The position numbers and the translations under genes are program-made. From assembly GCA_037043015.1 (NCBI GenBank), contig CM073321.1, forward strand, positions 26,053,510 to 26,117,509: a stretch of 64,000 nucleotides of DNA. The letters are read 5' to 3'. This DNA comes from Bryum argenteum (Eukaryota > Streptophyta > Bryopsida > Bryales > Bryaceae). Numbering within the stretch: the first letter of the stretch is position 1; each line of letters begins with the position of its first letter. Below, piece after piece: positions 1-10,456 of the stretch. The notes beneath the pieces were generated by a model. It was not told the origin of the DNA. It was given only the letters and a program-made list of their open reading frames with translations, and did no database searches.

Positions 1-111
1 TTACTTCATTACAAGTTCGTACTACCAATTTTCTCTTATAAACTGCATCATACCTAGTTTGTCTCCTTTTCTCACATCCACTGTCGATGCTCGTTGGTCC
101 TCTAGCACATC

Positions 112-3100
112 ATGGATTCCTCCTCTTCTGAACCGACTACTACAGACATCGTTGAGATTGTGTCACAGGGAGCACTTGTTCCCATTTGCATGTCCGTTGG
201 GCTTGAAGGTGTCGTAGAGATCACTGCATCGTGGCTTGGAATTCGATTTGGCTACGATGCATCTTCCCTGTGGTTAGAGAAAGAAGTTCTAGAAGGTGAT
301 ACTAATCAAGTTCAGTACTCCATGGTCGTAGATCCAATCATCCTAGTGAATAATACTACAATCTGGAAGCTTAGAGCTGGAAAGTATTGCCTCTACGGCT
401 TGACGGAGTCCGTCATGAACGCGTCAACAGTTCTCCTGACCCCACATAGTTCTTCAATTATCTCCACGGTTGCTTCAGCTCTGATTCGTGTCAAAGTCGA
501 ACCAGGGCTGGAAGTCACCATTGACATATCGAATTCATCAGAAGACGAGAAGAAGTCTCCTCTGCAACCATGTCGTCTGTCGTCTGATATTCCATTGCCA
601 CCTTCTGTTAGGGATAACTATCTAAGAGCCACCCCTCCTTTACTTTCCTCGCAAATTGTAAAACCCACAAAATTTCTTCCATCCCTATGCAATCTCGCTA
701 CAATGCCCAGTAGCAAGACTCTCTTCAAAAAAATTGATTTCAAAACCATCCGCACTGTCAACGTATCTTTCTTGCCTCCGTCATTCAATGGCGATGTTCT
801 CTTCATCTTTCCGCCCACTCTTCCGTCTGCAACTCACAAGGTCGCGAAGTCCATGGAGGGGATGGATAAACGGTACGACGATCATGTGTGGACTAGGACG
901 ATGACCACCAACATCATTAATACGCAAGGTCTGTCTTTCCGATACTCGAACTGTGTAGGACATCTACAGTGCCACAATCCAAACTGCGACTTCTTGCAAC
1001 GACCTGATCGAGTCGCTGGAGTGAATGATGTGGAGTTTGAAGGCATTACCAAAGACCCCTCCCCTGTAAGCGGATCGCCCCCGCCCACCTCGACGTTGGT
1101 ATGTAAGCTTTGCAAACAACCTCCAGTATGTGTTGCGTCTTATTCTGCAAAAATCTTTTACGTACTTGGAGAAGATTGTCAAGAGCGTGCATGTGTCCAT
1201 ATAGGAACACACGAACATCCTGTCAAAGTCGGAGATTATAGATGTCTACGGAAAAAAACACATGAGTTACTAGAAGAGCATGTTGACCGTAATCCTCATG
1301 CAACCGTTTCCAAAATAGTTTTGGAAATCAGCAAAGACTTGTTAGGTAACTTACTTCTTCGTGACGAAGCTGACCCTGAAACCGGCAATCTTTCTCTACA
1401 GCAGCTAGAACCAGTCTTTGAACAATACAAAGAGTTAAACTCTCTTAGCATGCGGAATCGTATCTACACTTTCAAGTACTTGCGTAGGTATGGCATTCTC
1501 GATGGGATCACAAAGCTCAGAGGTCTCACCAACTGGGCATATGTGCAACGCAACATGTTCCCTGGCCAAGGCGACGAATCGGAGAAAGTCTTCATCTTCA
1601 AGATGTCCGAGGTCGGCCCTAGTAGCAGTGTTGATCTCGTTTGCCGTATGCAGCCTGGAGGAAATCTCTCCAACGCATGAATGATGTTTGACCATGTCAA
1701 ACGCGTTACGGATTGGACCACGATGGCCTGCCGCGTGTACGACTCACGTTACCAACGCATTCTAACCATTGCATGCTGTGACTTTTAGTCAGAGGACAAA
1801 GATGCTCAACTCGTCTTCTAAAAGAACCTCAACCACGTGATGGCAAGGAATGGAGTACCCAAACCGCAGTTTCAAGGATTTATGGCTGATAGTGCTTAAG
1901 CCAATTGGAACGCTGTGCGCATCATCTACGGCTCTAGAAACCCTGCTGTCCCCATGGAAGGCCGCGAACGCACATGTTATTTCCATTGTACTCAGTCTCT
2001 TAAGAAACATACGAAACAATACATTGTGCTCGAATTGCAAGGCCAACACCGGATTCTCTGTAAGCAGTACAAGAATGCGCGCACCATGGAAGAGGCTGAG
2101 ACCTGTTATTGGGCTATAAAAGCGTGGTGGGCATTCTCAAAGGCCACCTCCGAAGTTGGTTTAGAACACTTAGGTCATTGGCTTGCGTACTGGCACTTCA
2201 GATACAGACAATGGGGTGGATTTATGGAACTAGTAAGTATACAATTTTTGTGGTATCTTTGCTTATGACATGCTCTACGGTAGCTTCTCGAATGTTATGT
2301 CAGTACCAAAGAAATTGAACGTTATTTTTTTAATAATATATTTTATTAGTTGATTTATGTGGATTTATATACTGTGAATATGTATTAAGTACAAATCTAA
2401 ATTATAAATAAAGTCTTAATACGTTTGTACATTGCAGGAAACAAAATATTCGGCAGAAGAACTCGCAGAGATGCCTTCATGTAATCTTGCGGAGTCAATC
2501 CATAACAAGTGGCTGCAAACGTCTAGCAATAAGGGTAGCGATCTCTACGTCGCAGCCGTTGACGACTACGTTCGGGCCTTCTTCCAAGTGGTCGGTTACC
2601 ATCAATTCAACAAAGGCGGTGCAAGTGGTTCTGGACCATTTGTAAAAGAACTTCGTCAGCGTCTTTATACCGCAACGTCGGGCTAATGGATCCGGCAATC
2701 CATCTTGCCTCAACAAGGCAGTTATGGACTTCCCTAAGGCTGAAGCTTACTGTATGCGTGATGCCCACTTGGAGGGGGCAGAGATTTTTGGTTCCAGGAA
2801 ACGTAAGGCTGATGTTCCCATTGGTGCTGAGGATGAAACTCATCGACCTGACACCGTGAGTTACTCACGTCCTCGAATAGGGAGAAGGATCACACGAGCT
2901 CTTGCTGAGAATCTCAGTCCTATCCACGAAGAAGATGAAGTTCAGGAGCAACCGCTGGAACCTCCCGCTTCCCCAAGACCCAATATTCAGCGCGTCATTG
3001 CTGTTTAAGAGACGAGAGTGAATGAGCGTCTATGGCACATTGCTCGTTTGAAGGAATCCTCATCCAAGGCTTGTTGGGGTATTAGGGCTAAGACCAGGAA

Positions 3101-3689
3101 GAAATGCGAATCCCGCATTGTCCAAAACGGGAAGGCGACCGCAGCTCCAACTTACACCGGAGTATGGCAACGTCCTCAAGAAGGTCCAAAAAATACTGAT
3201 CAGTTTTTCTTTTGTCCAGACGACATTGAGCGTTGTGTGAAGAGTAGTCGTCGTAAATGGATTGAGCCGTTCTCTCGGAAACAAGGTCGACCCCCTATTC
3301 ATTCTGTTTGGCCCGTGAAGATTGGGACTAATCTGACACGTGACGAAATGAAGGCGTTGGAGAATGCGGGTTTTCGGCTCCCACAAAAGGAACGCCTTCC
3401 TCTCAACCGCACATTCAATACTTCTGCCCCACCGAGAGACTTGTCACATATTCTTGTGCCGGACAAGGCTGATGTGTACCCCAAATCACGCAAGTCTAAA
3501 GTTCTTCGACGCATCAAGGCTGTGACTCCGAAGCACATGAAGAACATTGATTCAGCTCGTGCCATGGAGGCAAAATTACTCGAGGTGACCATGATACGAC
3601 AACTTGGTTTTGGATGTATCGTTGCTTTGGAGTTGGATTTAGAGTCTAACTATAAACTATCTATTAGTGAGAACCCTGAGTGTTCTTGA
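112..3689 (+). pseudogene. Mutator-like (MULE) transposase gene, copy 1, decayed in its catalytic half
   Basis: This is a cut-and-paste transposase gene of the Mutator-like superfamily. Exon 1 (112-2232) starts at ATG 112 and is open for 522 codons. Residues 281-292 hold a C/H cluster (SNCVGHLQCHNPNC). Residues 331-369 hold CKLC, C340, C356, C361 and HIGTHEHP, a WRKY-GCM1/FLYWCH-like zinc-binding pattern typical of MULE N-termini. The same frame continues through stops at 1678-1680, 1786-1788, 1819-1821 and 1897-1899 into the transposase core. The core has Asp in CDF (1780), Asp in FMADSA (1888), the C-x2-H motif RTCYFH (1975/1984) and HFRYRQWGGF. Exon 2 (2438-3689) brings Glu in NLAESIHNKW (2492), which gives the D-D-C2H-E order of MULEs. 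A frameshift lies near 2670-2684 and another stop at 3006-3008. Family membership is well supported by motif order. The gene cannot make a full-length enzyme. No terminal inverted repeats were recognised. Confidence 0.8.
2233..2437 (+). other. Spliceosomal intron of the MULE gene
   Basis: An AT-rich 205-bp stretch begins GTAAGT and ends TTGCAG. It separates HFRYRQWGGFMEL from ETKYSAEELAEMPSCNLAE. Both exon edges are in phase 0: the last codon is CTA at 2230-2232 and the next is GAA at 2438. The frame therefore continues exactly once the intron is removed. The AT-rich interior contrasts with the mixed-composition exons. Confidence 0.8.
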
Positions 3690-3888
3690 CCGGTGCTCAA
3701 AAAACCATAACTAAGTTAGGACGAAAAGGCGAACCGTATAGACATTGCAAGCACCTATACTTCGTGTTGGTAATGGTATGCAAATTTGATATCGATAGAG
3801 ACCTCTTCATCCACGCGCCCACCCAAGTTCACAATTTTTAACCTCATATCCACGGGTTTAGGAACACTAAACCACGGTAGTAAGTCAA

Positions 3889-3916
3889 GAATATTCGAAT
3901 ATTCTGGAGAATATTC
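3889..3916. repeat. Triple GAATATTC cluster with a 16-bp perfect palindrome
   Basis: GAATATTC occurs at 3889-3896, 3897-3904 and 3909-3916. The first two together form the perfect palindrome GAATATTCGAATATTC. Each unit fits the GAAnnTTC half of a heat-shock element, but the units are not in the strict 5-bp register of a classical element. No intact gene starts nearby, so a regulatory role is only a possibility. Confidence 0.4.
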
Positions 3917-4157
3917 CATAGAATAGTAAATAATTATTTTTAGAAAATTTTCTTACTACAAATACCAAATAACCGCTCAAATTCCTGAAATTTGATGGCT
4001 CAACGCTCTCCGCTCACACCGTAGCTATGTCCGTCTGGCAAGTACATGCTTATTTTTGAAAAAAAACTTGAGGGGTCATAATGCGACGAACACTCAAACT
4101 CCAGAATCCAGCCTCTGCGGGAGGTGCTCTGCCTCGACTATCAGCACACAGAAGCAA

Positions 4158-4286
4158 CAGCATGACCTTCATCAACATCCTGGAGCCCTTCGGCGTGCAC
4201 AGGGGTGGCCTCAGGTCGAGCTAGGAGGACCATCATCGGCATCCTCAGGCCCTTCGGCACTCACAAGGGAGGCCACAGGTCGAGCA
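4158..4286. repeat. Imperfect 64-bp tandem duplication
   Basis: Two GC-richer units lie 64 bp apart, both carrying CCCTTCGGC, then CAC, then a GGCC..CAGGTCGAGC end (ends at about 4221 and 4285). They differ by scattered substitutions. This is a local duplication with no known function. Confidence 0.55.
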
Positions 4287-4893
4287 AGTAGGGACGTACT
4301 TCCCCATTGCGGATTGTGCAACCTGGAACTCAACAAAATCACACCAAGGTCACGATATCTCTCTTAACCCTCCTTGTACCTCTCCGGCCCCACACAGGTC
4401 CCACCCTCGATCTCACCCTCGATCCCGATACCATTTGCATTAGTCACATATTCCGCAAGTACGAACTTGGAACTCTCAAGTATAAACTTGGGACCTGCAA
4501 GTGAAAATTAAACAAATAAAATTATTTGTTTCATTTCTTGCTATCATTATACATTTTTTTTTTCTCTCCATCATAAAGTCTGGATTTCCTCAAATAAAAA
4601 TTCCCAACCATGCAATCGTGGAATACCGTTTTAACACGCACATGGGGATCATGAGACATTCGATTATATTTTACTATGAAACCCTTACATTCACATCATT
4701 GTCTCCTACATTTTGATATGGATGTTACGTATAATTCATATCACTATCAAAAAAATGTTCGCACTATAAAATCACTATAAAATATATTATTCAGTCTTGG
4801 GTCCATATATATCATGAAACCCTCTTAAATACATATCAAACGTCAAAACTACATTGTATTGAAGAATGAATTCTTGTTGATTGTATACTTAAC

Positions 4894-5641
4894 CAACCCT
4901 AGGTCCTCCCAGTAAACGAGGAAGTAGGGTTTCTCATGTGCCTCCTCTAATTCTGCACCACTTGTTTCAAATCCATCCGTTGTATTATTATGTGTTTCCT
5001 GATGAAAAGAGGCTTCTACTCTCTCGCTCGTATCAGTCACTCTTTTCTCCTCAAACATTGCTACTTCATCTCCAGATTGATTGTCTTCCTCTTCCAATCC
5101 TTTGCGACTCTGAAGACAACACATGTCGATATTAATTCATATACATTTTCAGGAATAGTTTGACCTTTACGAATATCCACACACTTGTACCATACACTAC
5201 TTCATTACCTCATATTTAGAGTCCACACATCCATCGTCATCTCCATACACGCAAACAGCCTCGCTAGACGTCTTGAACTGCCTTCTACGCCCTTCCTCCT
5301 CCTCTTCTTCAGCTTCGTCTGTCCCGACACACTCCGGGACACTGTCGAGGTTGAGCGTTTGCATCTTAATAGTCCGCCTAAATGGCGGTAGCACATCATC
5401 GTCTATCAATATACCGTACATGTCTGGCTCCCGATTATCACCGCTAGAGCTTACCTTATTCCGCTTCCGCAAAGCACTACGCTTTAGTGCTTTAGAATTA
5501 GTGAACTTTGTACCACCCCTCCGCTTCTTCTTTTTTTGACCTATTTCCTTATCTTTTTCACTACCGCTAGCGGTTTTGTCCATGCAGCTTGCTTGGAGAT
5601 AACTAATCACACGATCCACCTTACGAGTCCAATAGTTCTCA
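4894..5641 (-). CDS. Partial spliced gene of unknown function, at least two exons
   Basis: I do not recognise the product. Reading the minus strand, exon A (5641 to 5209) follows a CATTTGCAG acceptor. It encodes ENYWTRKVDRVISYLQ, then a strongly basic stretch (KKKKRRGG, KALKRSALRKRNK) that looks like a nuclear-localisation signal, then a short acidic run (EAEEEEEEGRRR). It ends at GAG|GTAATG. A 99-bp intron ends in TTCAG, and exon B (5109 to 4894) is Glu-rich and ends FLVYWEDLGL before GTTAAG. Both junctions are phase 0, which supports real splicing. No start codon or stop is assigned, and upstream and downstream exons were not found. It may be the remnant of an element-encoded nuclear protein or part of a host gene. 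Confidence 0.4.
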
Positions 5642-6133
5642 CTGCAAATGAAGACGCCGAACTACGGGTTTCAACTCCAGTATATTAGTTTCCATATGCG
5701 ACTAACAAACCCTAATCAGCCAACGCGTATTCTCTAACATCCCGCTATGACCGTGTCTGACAATTCAAAATAAGCTAATTTTTGAACGCATCTATTATCC
5801 AACTATGTCTCTGACAATGACTGCCGCCGTCACTTTACCTTCTACACCTACTTAATTTATCGAGGAATCTAATATTTTAATCCTAACTACTTAATGCAAT
5901 TATGTCAGTCCAGATATTTTAAGTAGTATGAATAACGTGCTTTCAAATCATCATGCTCACGATTAAGAGTATTGAGTATCTGTACGTTTTAGTATATGAA
6001 ATTACATCTCATAAGTATTCAATACGTATGCAAACACCTTATACCAATTTGTTGTATTTGAACATTCGAAATGTACCTGAGACTCTCTTCCTCCGCGCAC
6101 TTGTTGATGTTGTCTTCCTCGCCTGCGTCTATT
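5642..6133. other. Intergenic or intronic stretch, nothing recognised
   Basis: This AT-rich stretch lies between the minus-strand exon A (acceptor at its low edge) and the plus-strand MULE copy 2. The lower part is probably an intron or the 5' side of the minus-strand gene. The upper part is the 5' flank of MULE copy 2. The few bases before each copy's ATG look alike around 112 and 6134. Confidence 0.4.
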
Positions 6134-7067
6134 ATGGCATCCTCCGCTCCCCTGCCTCTCGCTGTAGACGTCATTGCCATTAGGTCTGAAGACTTAAGTC
6201 CTCCCATCTGCATTCCTCCGCGGGTGGATGGAGTGGCAGAAGTCACTCCGTCTTGGCTAGCAATTCGTTTCAGGTTTGATGAGTCCTCTCTCTGCTTAGA
6301 GAATCAAGTCTTAGATCCAAACACTAATCTTGTCAAGTACTTTGTCCTTGTTGAACCAGTCGCCCTGGGGAGTAACTGTAAAATGTATAAGCTACGCCCC
6401 CGACAGTATCGACTGTTCGGCTTAATAGAGTTCGTTATGAACGCCTCTATCGTCCTCTTCACTCCTCGTAGTTCTTCTACCATCTCCACAGTTGTTCCAG
6501 ATCTTCCTCTTGTCAAGGTCGGACCCGGACTCGAAGTCCGAATTGATTCATAAGACGATGAAAGAAAATTGTCCATCCAGTCCCGTCAACTATCATCGAA
6601 TCTGCCTCCCTCTTTGTCTCCTTCTGAACACAGTCTCAGAACCACCCTCTCTTCTCTTCCCGCGTCCAAAGTCGAAAAACCTGAAAACATTATTTCCTCG
6701 CTCCGTAGACTAGGTAGTATGTCTCGCAACAAAACTATACTTGAAAAATATTGATTTCCATTCCATTCGTACTCACAGCGTTTCTTTCCTGCCTCCCACT
6801 TTCAATGGTGATGTCTTGTACATTCTCCCTCTTGTTCTACCAACTATTGCTGTCAAGGTAGCCAACTCTATCGAAGGAATGGACAAACGATACAATGCTC
6901 ATGTGTGGACCAAGACAATGACTACTAACATCAGTAACAACCTCGGTTTGTCATTCCGCTACTCTAACTGTGGAGGTCATCTTCAATGCCACAATGACAA
7001 CTGCATCTTCTTGCTACGACCTAACCGCAGAGCACAAGTGAATTCTAGAACCAGGTTGTTGCTGTAG
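6134..7067 (+). pseudogene. Truncated MULE transposase N-terminal homologue, copy 2
   Basis: This is a diverged relative of the N-terminal half of the gene at 112. It starts at ATG 6134 and shares the ASWLGIRF/PSWLAIRF, VMNAS, FLPP.FNGDVL, EGMDKRY and GLSFRYSNC.GHLQCHN.NC blocks, including the first zinc-binding cluster. An in-frame TAA at 6551-6553 and TGA at 6752-6754, with a one-base shift in between (about 6735-6752), break the frame. After about residue 300 of the model (LLRPNRRAQVN) similarity stops. The second C/H cluster and the whole catalytic core are missing. Its lesions differ from those of copy 1, so the two decayed independently. It ends where the minus-strand pseudogene begins, which may mark an insertion or deletion breakpoint. 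Confidence 0.7.
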
Positions 7068-7142
7068 TGCGAGTATATCTGCAAAGGCGATGGACCATGA
7101 ATAATGTCAGTAACAAAAATATAATTGGATGTTTGGATTTCA

Positions 7143-8575
7143 AATAAACTTGAATGGCATACCTCTTTGGCCCATTTGCCCCTGAGGTCTTTGTTCGCAA
7201 CGCCCAACATCTTATTGAATTCTTTCGAGCAAACTTTCCTTATTTCCAATTTTTGGCAGTGTCCATGGCAGTGCAGACTCCCGATGCAGTGCGCTTGTCA
7301 ATGGGAGTCTTGGCGTTGTATTCAGCTTCTCCCTCGTCTCATGCCTTCGCAATTTTCCTCTACAACAAATATATACAATAAATATGAGAAAAATAATAAT
7401 TGATTTGAATACAATATGAAAATGGGAAGGAAGAATCACAAATATTACCGCATATAAGAACTTCACGAACACGACTATCGGGAGTGGGTACCATTTGTCC
7501 TTCTTCTTCTCCTGCACTCTTTTGGAAGTCTTGTGATCCTCTTTGCTGATTAAGTCTTTGAAACCTGTAAGCTTCATTGTCCCGTATTTCTGCATGCGTT
7601 GGAGCTGAAAGCAAAAGTTATCTTTGACATGCGCATTCTCTGTAGACCTGTTCACAACATTGTTCACAACATTGAGTGAGACAAACATTGTATGTAGTGA
7701 AAGTGAATAAATATAAAATTTGAAACTTTGAGAAGCTCACCATTTAATATCGGCCATCGCATTTTGGAGGACATGCCTTTCTTGTCGACCGTCAAGAATA
7801 ATGCAATCTACAGAAATGTACCATGGCCTTTCATCAGGATGGTACCGCTCAATGTGCCTCCTCCATGCCGTCACTCGATGATTTCCTTCATATACATAGA
7901 AACACTTGTCGCTAAACTAATGGAGGTCCGGATGAGCCATCAAGATCTCCTCAAAGTCGTCATTGACTGCTTTCCAATGAGGATTTTCCAAAAAATTGTC
8001 AGTCAATTTTACATGACACAACTGCGCCTTCGCAGAGTAGAGGGAAATGTAGAGCACACGATCACCCTCCCGGTACCCCATGTTAAACTTTTTCATGAGT
8101 TTTTCAACGTCAACGTCAATGATTGGTCGGACCTTTGGATGAGTTTTTAATCGACACAAAGGAATGTGTAAGCGCAATTTGTTAACCGGTTTTTTCCAAA
8201 GCCGGTTGATAACATGGATATGCTCGCCTTTGTGCAATTGTCTCATCTTTTCTCCAATCCATCCGGCGTCCTTGCCCTTAAAATGGTCCGGCATTTTGAA
8301 GCCCTCCACGTCATCTGAAACGGACAGAAGAGCCCTATCACCACATTCAACAATCGTATCTTCGTTTTGTGAGCACTTTAGAGTTGGCACCTGAGACGAA
8401 AGATGTTGAATAAGCAATGGCTCAAAATCCCCGGAGGCATTGCCACCAGTGGGAGTTTCTTGAGTCTCATCACTTGGAAGTATCTTCTCATTGTCAGAGG
8501 AGAGGAGAATTGGTGCAGCGATGGCGGTTCACGAGCGGCCTCTTCATTGAGTTCAAAATCGTCTGGAACTCGCAT
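7143..8575 (-). pseudogene. Broken gene with a ParB/sulfiredoxin-like EGNHRVTAW motif
   Basis: Read on the minus strand, coding sequence runs from about 8575 (MRVPDDFELNEEAAREPP) through a frameshift near 8520. It continues in one frame (SSDNEKILPSDETQE ... GWIGEKMRQLHKGEHIHVINRLW ... RPIIDVDVEKLMKKFNMGY ... ENPHWKAVNDDFEEIL) to an in-frame TAG at 7917-7919. It then resumes without a shift as FSDKCFYVYEGNHRVTAWRR and YISVDCIILDGRQ up to a likely donor AAATG|GTGAGC at 7741. Two further segments look like exons (7604-7449, and below 7359 with GVCTAMDTAKNW and EFNKMLGVANKDLRGKWAKEV) but their frames do not join cleanly. The G-x-HR-x-x-A pattern after a loose IIDVDVEKL strand recalls ParB/sulfiredoxin folds; that link is inference. 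The gene is not functional as it stands. It could derive from a host gene or a mobile element. Confidence 0.5.
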
Positions 8576-9859
8576 TTGTTAATTTTAAATAGCAAATTGA
8601 GACAAAAATATGAATTAGAATTGGATCCGGCGAAATAACATAATACAAATTTTCACAATACATATTGTATGCACTATTTAAGTATATATGGACTATCCCC
8701 AGTCCATATTTAAGTAGCACCAAAAGTGGCATGAATGGATGGATCAGCCGATGCAATGGTAGTGAGGAAGCTTGAGGCAGTAAGGTCGTAAATTTAGGAA
8801 GTAATTCACTGAGGAATTGGATTGGTTAAGAAGAGAAAGAAAAAAATGATGGGATAGATCGAGATATCCACCGATCTGTAATTGTGGTTGGAGGAGTAAA
8901 TTACAGTAGTGGATAGTCTTAAGAAGAAGACTTGAAGAATTAAGACTTGTATTGTGCACATGGCAAAGTGGGAGAAATAAAGTTACGACATTATGAAGAC
9001 GAAAGAGTAAGGCACCAAATCCATAGCAGCGGTGGGCTCTGAGAAGTATAAGTGTAACATCGACAAGATACAGAACTACGAGTACCTATTTCGCGAAGCA
9101 AGAAACACCGATCTTCTGCACAAAATGAAGTGCATAATAAAAGAAAAGAAAGGCAATTAGAGAAGGAAAACAAGAAATGACCATTAAACTCGATGCACAT
9201 GGGTCGATCCCCGACACGAGATAAGGAAATTGGCATCATTACGTAATTTTCAGAAAATGGGGAACAAACCAAAAGCGAGGGGGGCAAACACGGCTAGCTA
9301 TAATACATGAATCGCATGAGTGGGGTAGAAAGAAAAGGCCATATTCTAGGCGACGTAAAACTAGTACGAGAAGATAAGCGATGACGAAAGGAAAAAAATA
9401 CAAAGTTGGAGTACTTGACATCGGGCGATCGCCCCATGGCAAGTGTCATGGAACCATCGAATCGCCTTGAGCAAATCGCATCATCTGACAGGAAGCAATT
9501 GCGGTCACAAAAGCGAACGTAGTCTACGATTGACATGGGGGATCCACCGATGCAAAGTATAGTATAATAGAGTTAGGAAAACATAAAAATTCACAAGAAC
9601 GAAACAGAGTGGTGCACAATTACATATGGGTGGATCCCCTATGTATAAGTGAGATCGCACAAACATGAAATTATCGTCATTCAGTGTACTAAAATACGGT
9701 GGATTTCACTTGAATACGTAATACGAATGGATTGAGCGGTACTAAGTATGCATATGAAAATTACAGAAACCAACATCCATGAAACAGTTTGGGCACTGGA
9801 CAAAAAACAAAGTTTCATAGCTACTTTTAAGCTATCTATACAAACAAAAATGAAATTCA
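8576..9859. other. Intergenic with scattered copies of the GATC-centred motif
   Basis: I see no convincing gene on either strand. The stretch contains four degenerate copies of the GC-rich near-palindrome described separately (9198-9643). Short minus-strand open frames have no ATG-led, protein-like composition and are not called. Confidence 0.45.
9198..9643. repeat. Four scattered, degenerate GATC-centred near-palindromes
   Basis: The copies are at 9198-9217 (CATGGGTCGATCCCCGACAC), 9419-9438 (CATCGGGCGATCGCCCCATG, nearly a perfect palindrome), 9534-9552 (CATGGGGGATCCACCGATG) and about 9623-9643 (ATATGGGTGGATCCCCTAT core). They share the CAT-(C/G)GGG-n-GATC-n-CCC-ATG plan with the clusters at 11.6-12.0 and 15.4-16.0 kb. 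They lie downstream of the 153-residue gene. Confidence 0.6.
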
Positions 9860-10456
9860 TTACAGTGATCGCTGTAATACTTCATGGAGCGACATGAGCT
9901 CTTCAGGGCTCATTTCAGCTAATGGCTTGTGAACGTAAAGACTTCGATAGAAGGCAGCTTGAGGACCACACTGCAACTTCTTGAAGTCAGACCATATCGT
10001 CCGCACCTGGAAGACGACTTGTTGAGCTGGAGAAACCCAATATGGAACCTGCGATATTGCTGCATAATAAACGGCTAATTTCAGAGCAAAATACTCGACA
10101 CGGGTGTGAAGGTACGTCCTGAAAAGTGAGCATGTTCTAGCGAGGTCGACGATGAGTTGCAAGGGTTGGAAGTCCAGGTTGAACTGAAACTCCGGATCCC
10201 ACACACAGTCTGTATGGATAGACTGCAGAATGAAATCTGCGAATGTAGCGACGAACGACGGATCCATCTACAAACACCGAAACAAATCAATCAGCTTAGT
10301 TGACGGTCATAAATCTGATACAAGACAGCGAGAGTGAGTGTGCACGGAATACAGAAAAAAGTATGTGAAACTAGAGAACAAGAGCAGAAGTAAGCAGATC
10401 ACCTGAGATTCTATACTTTCGCCACGCTTTGCAAGAGTGGAAAATGAAGAAGACAT
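9860..10456 (-). CDS. Two-exon gene, 153-residue protein of unknown function
   Basis: I do not recognise the family. On the minus strand, exon 1 (10456-10403) reads MSSSFSTLAKRGESIESQ. A 135-bp intron (10402-10268, starting GTGATC and ending TTTGTAG) follows, and exon 2 (10267-9860) continues in phase 0 with MDPSFVATFADFILQ to a stop at 9860. Exon 2 also starts with ATG, so a 135-residue product from 10267 is possible. The protein is Leu/Phe/Tyr-rich with likely helices (LQLIVDLARTCSLFRTYLHT, YFALKLAVYYAAI) and a charged C-terminus (EMSPEELMSLHEVLQRSL). The first of these helices loosely resembles an F-box-type segment, but that is weak. I see no signal peptide or zinc motif. It lies 1.5 kb downstream of the DUF7869 gene on the same strand, inside the zone marked by the GATC-centred motif, so the two may belong to one unit. 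It is fully open, unlike the pseudogenes to its left. Confidence 0.55.

Larger units (their letters stand above)
3690..4893. other. Intergenic, no gene seen
   Basis: This AT-rich stretch follows the MULE gene. It holds a triple GAATATTC cluster (3889-3916), a 64-bp imperfect duplication (4158-4286) and a roughly 22-bp duplication around 4456-4500 (AAGTAcgAACTTGG and AAGTAtaAACTTGG). The short open frames here (for example 4056-4367) run through the duplicated sequence, have no recognisable domain and are not called as genes. I could not find a terminal inverted repeat that would mark the end of the MULE. Confidence 0.5.

Noticed and set aside
1..111. TATA-like TATAAA at 37-42 before the MULE ATG
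   Set aside because: AT-rich DNA makes such matches common; there is no evidence of a transcription start.
112..3689. Terminal inverted repeats and target-site duplication of a complete MULE
   Set aside because: I looked on both sides of the gene and found no matching long inverted repeats; the left end may lie outside the window.
4056..4367. 103-codon plus-strand frame
   Set aside because: It runs through a 64-bp duplication, has low-complexity composition and no domain or splice partner.
7728..8150. 140-codon plus-strand frame
   Set aside because: It is the antisense shadow of the minus-strand pseudogene that carries EGNHRVTAW.
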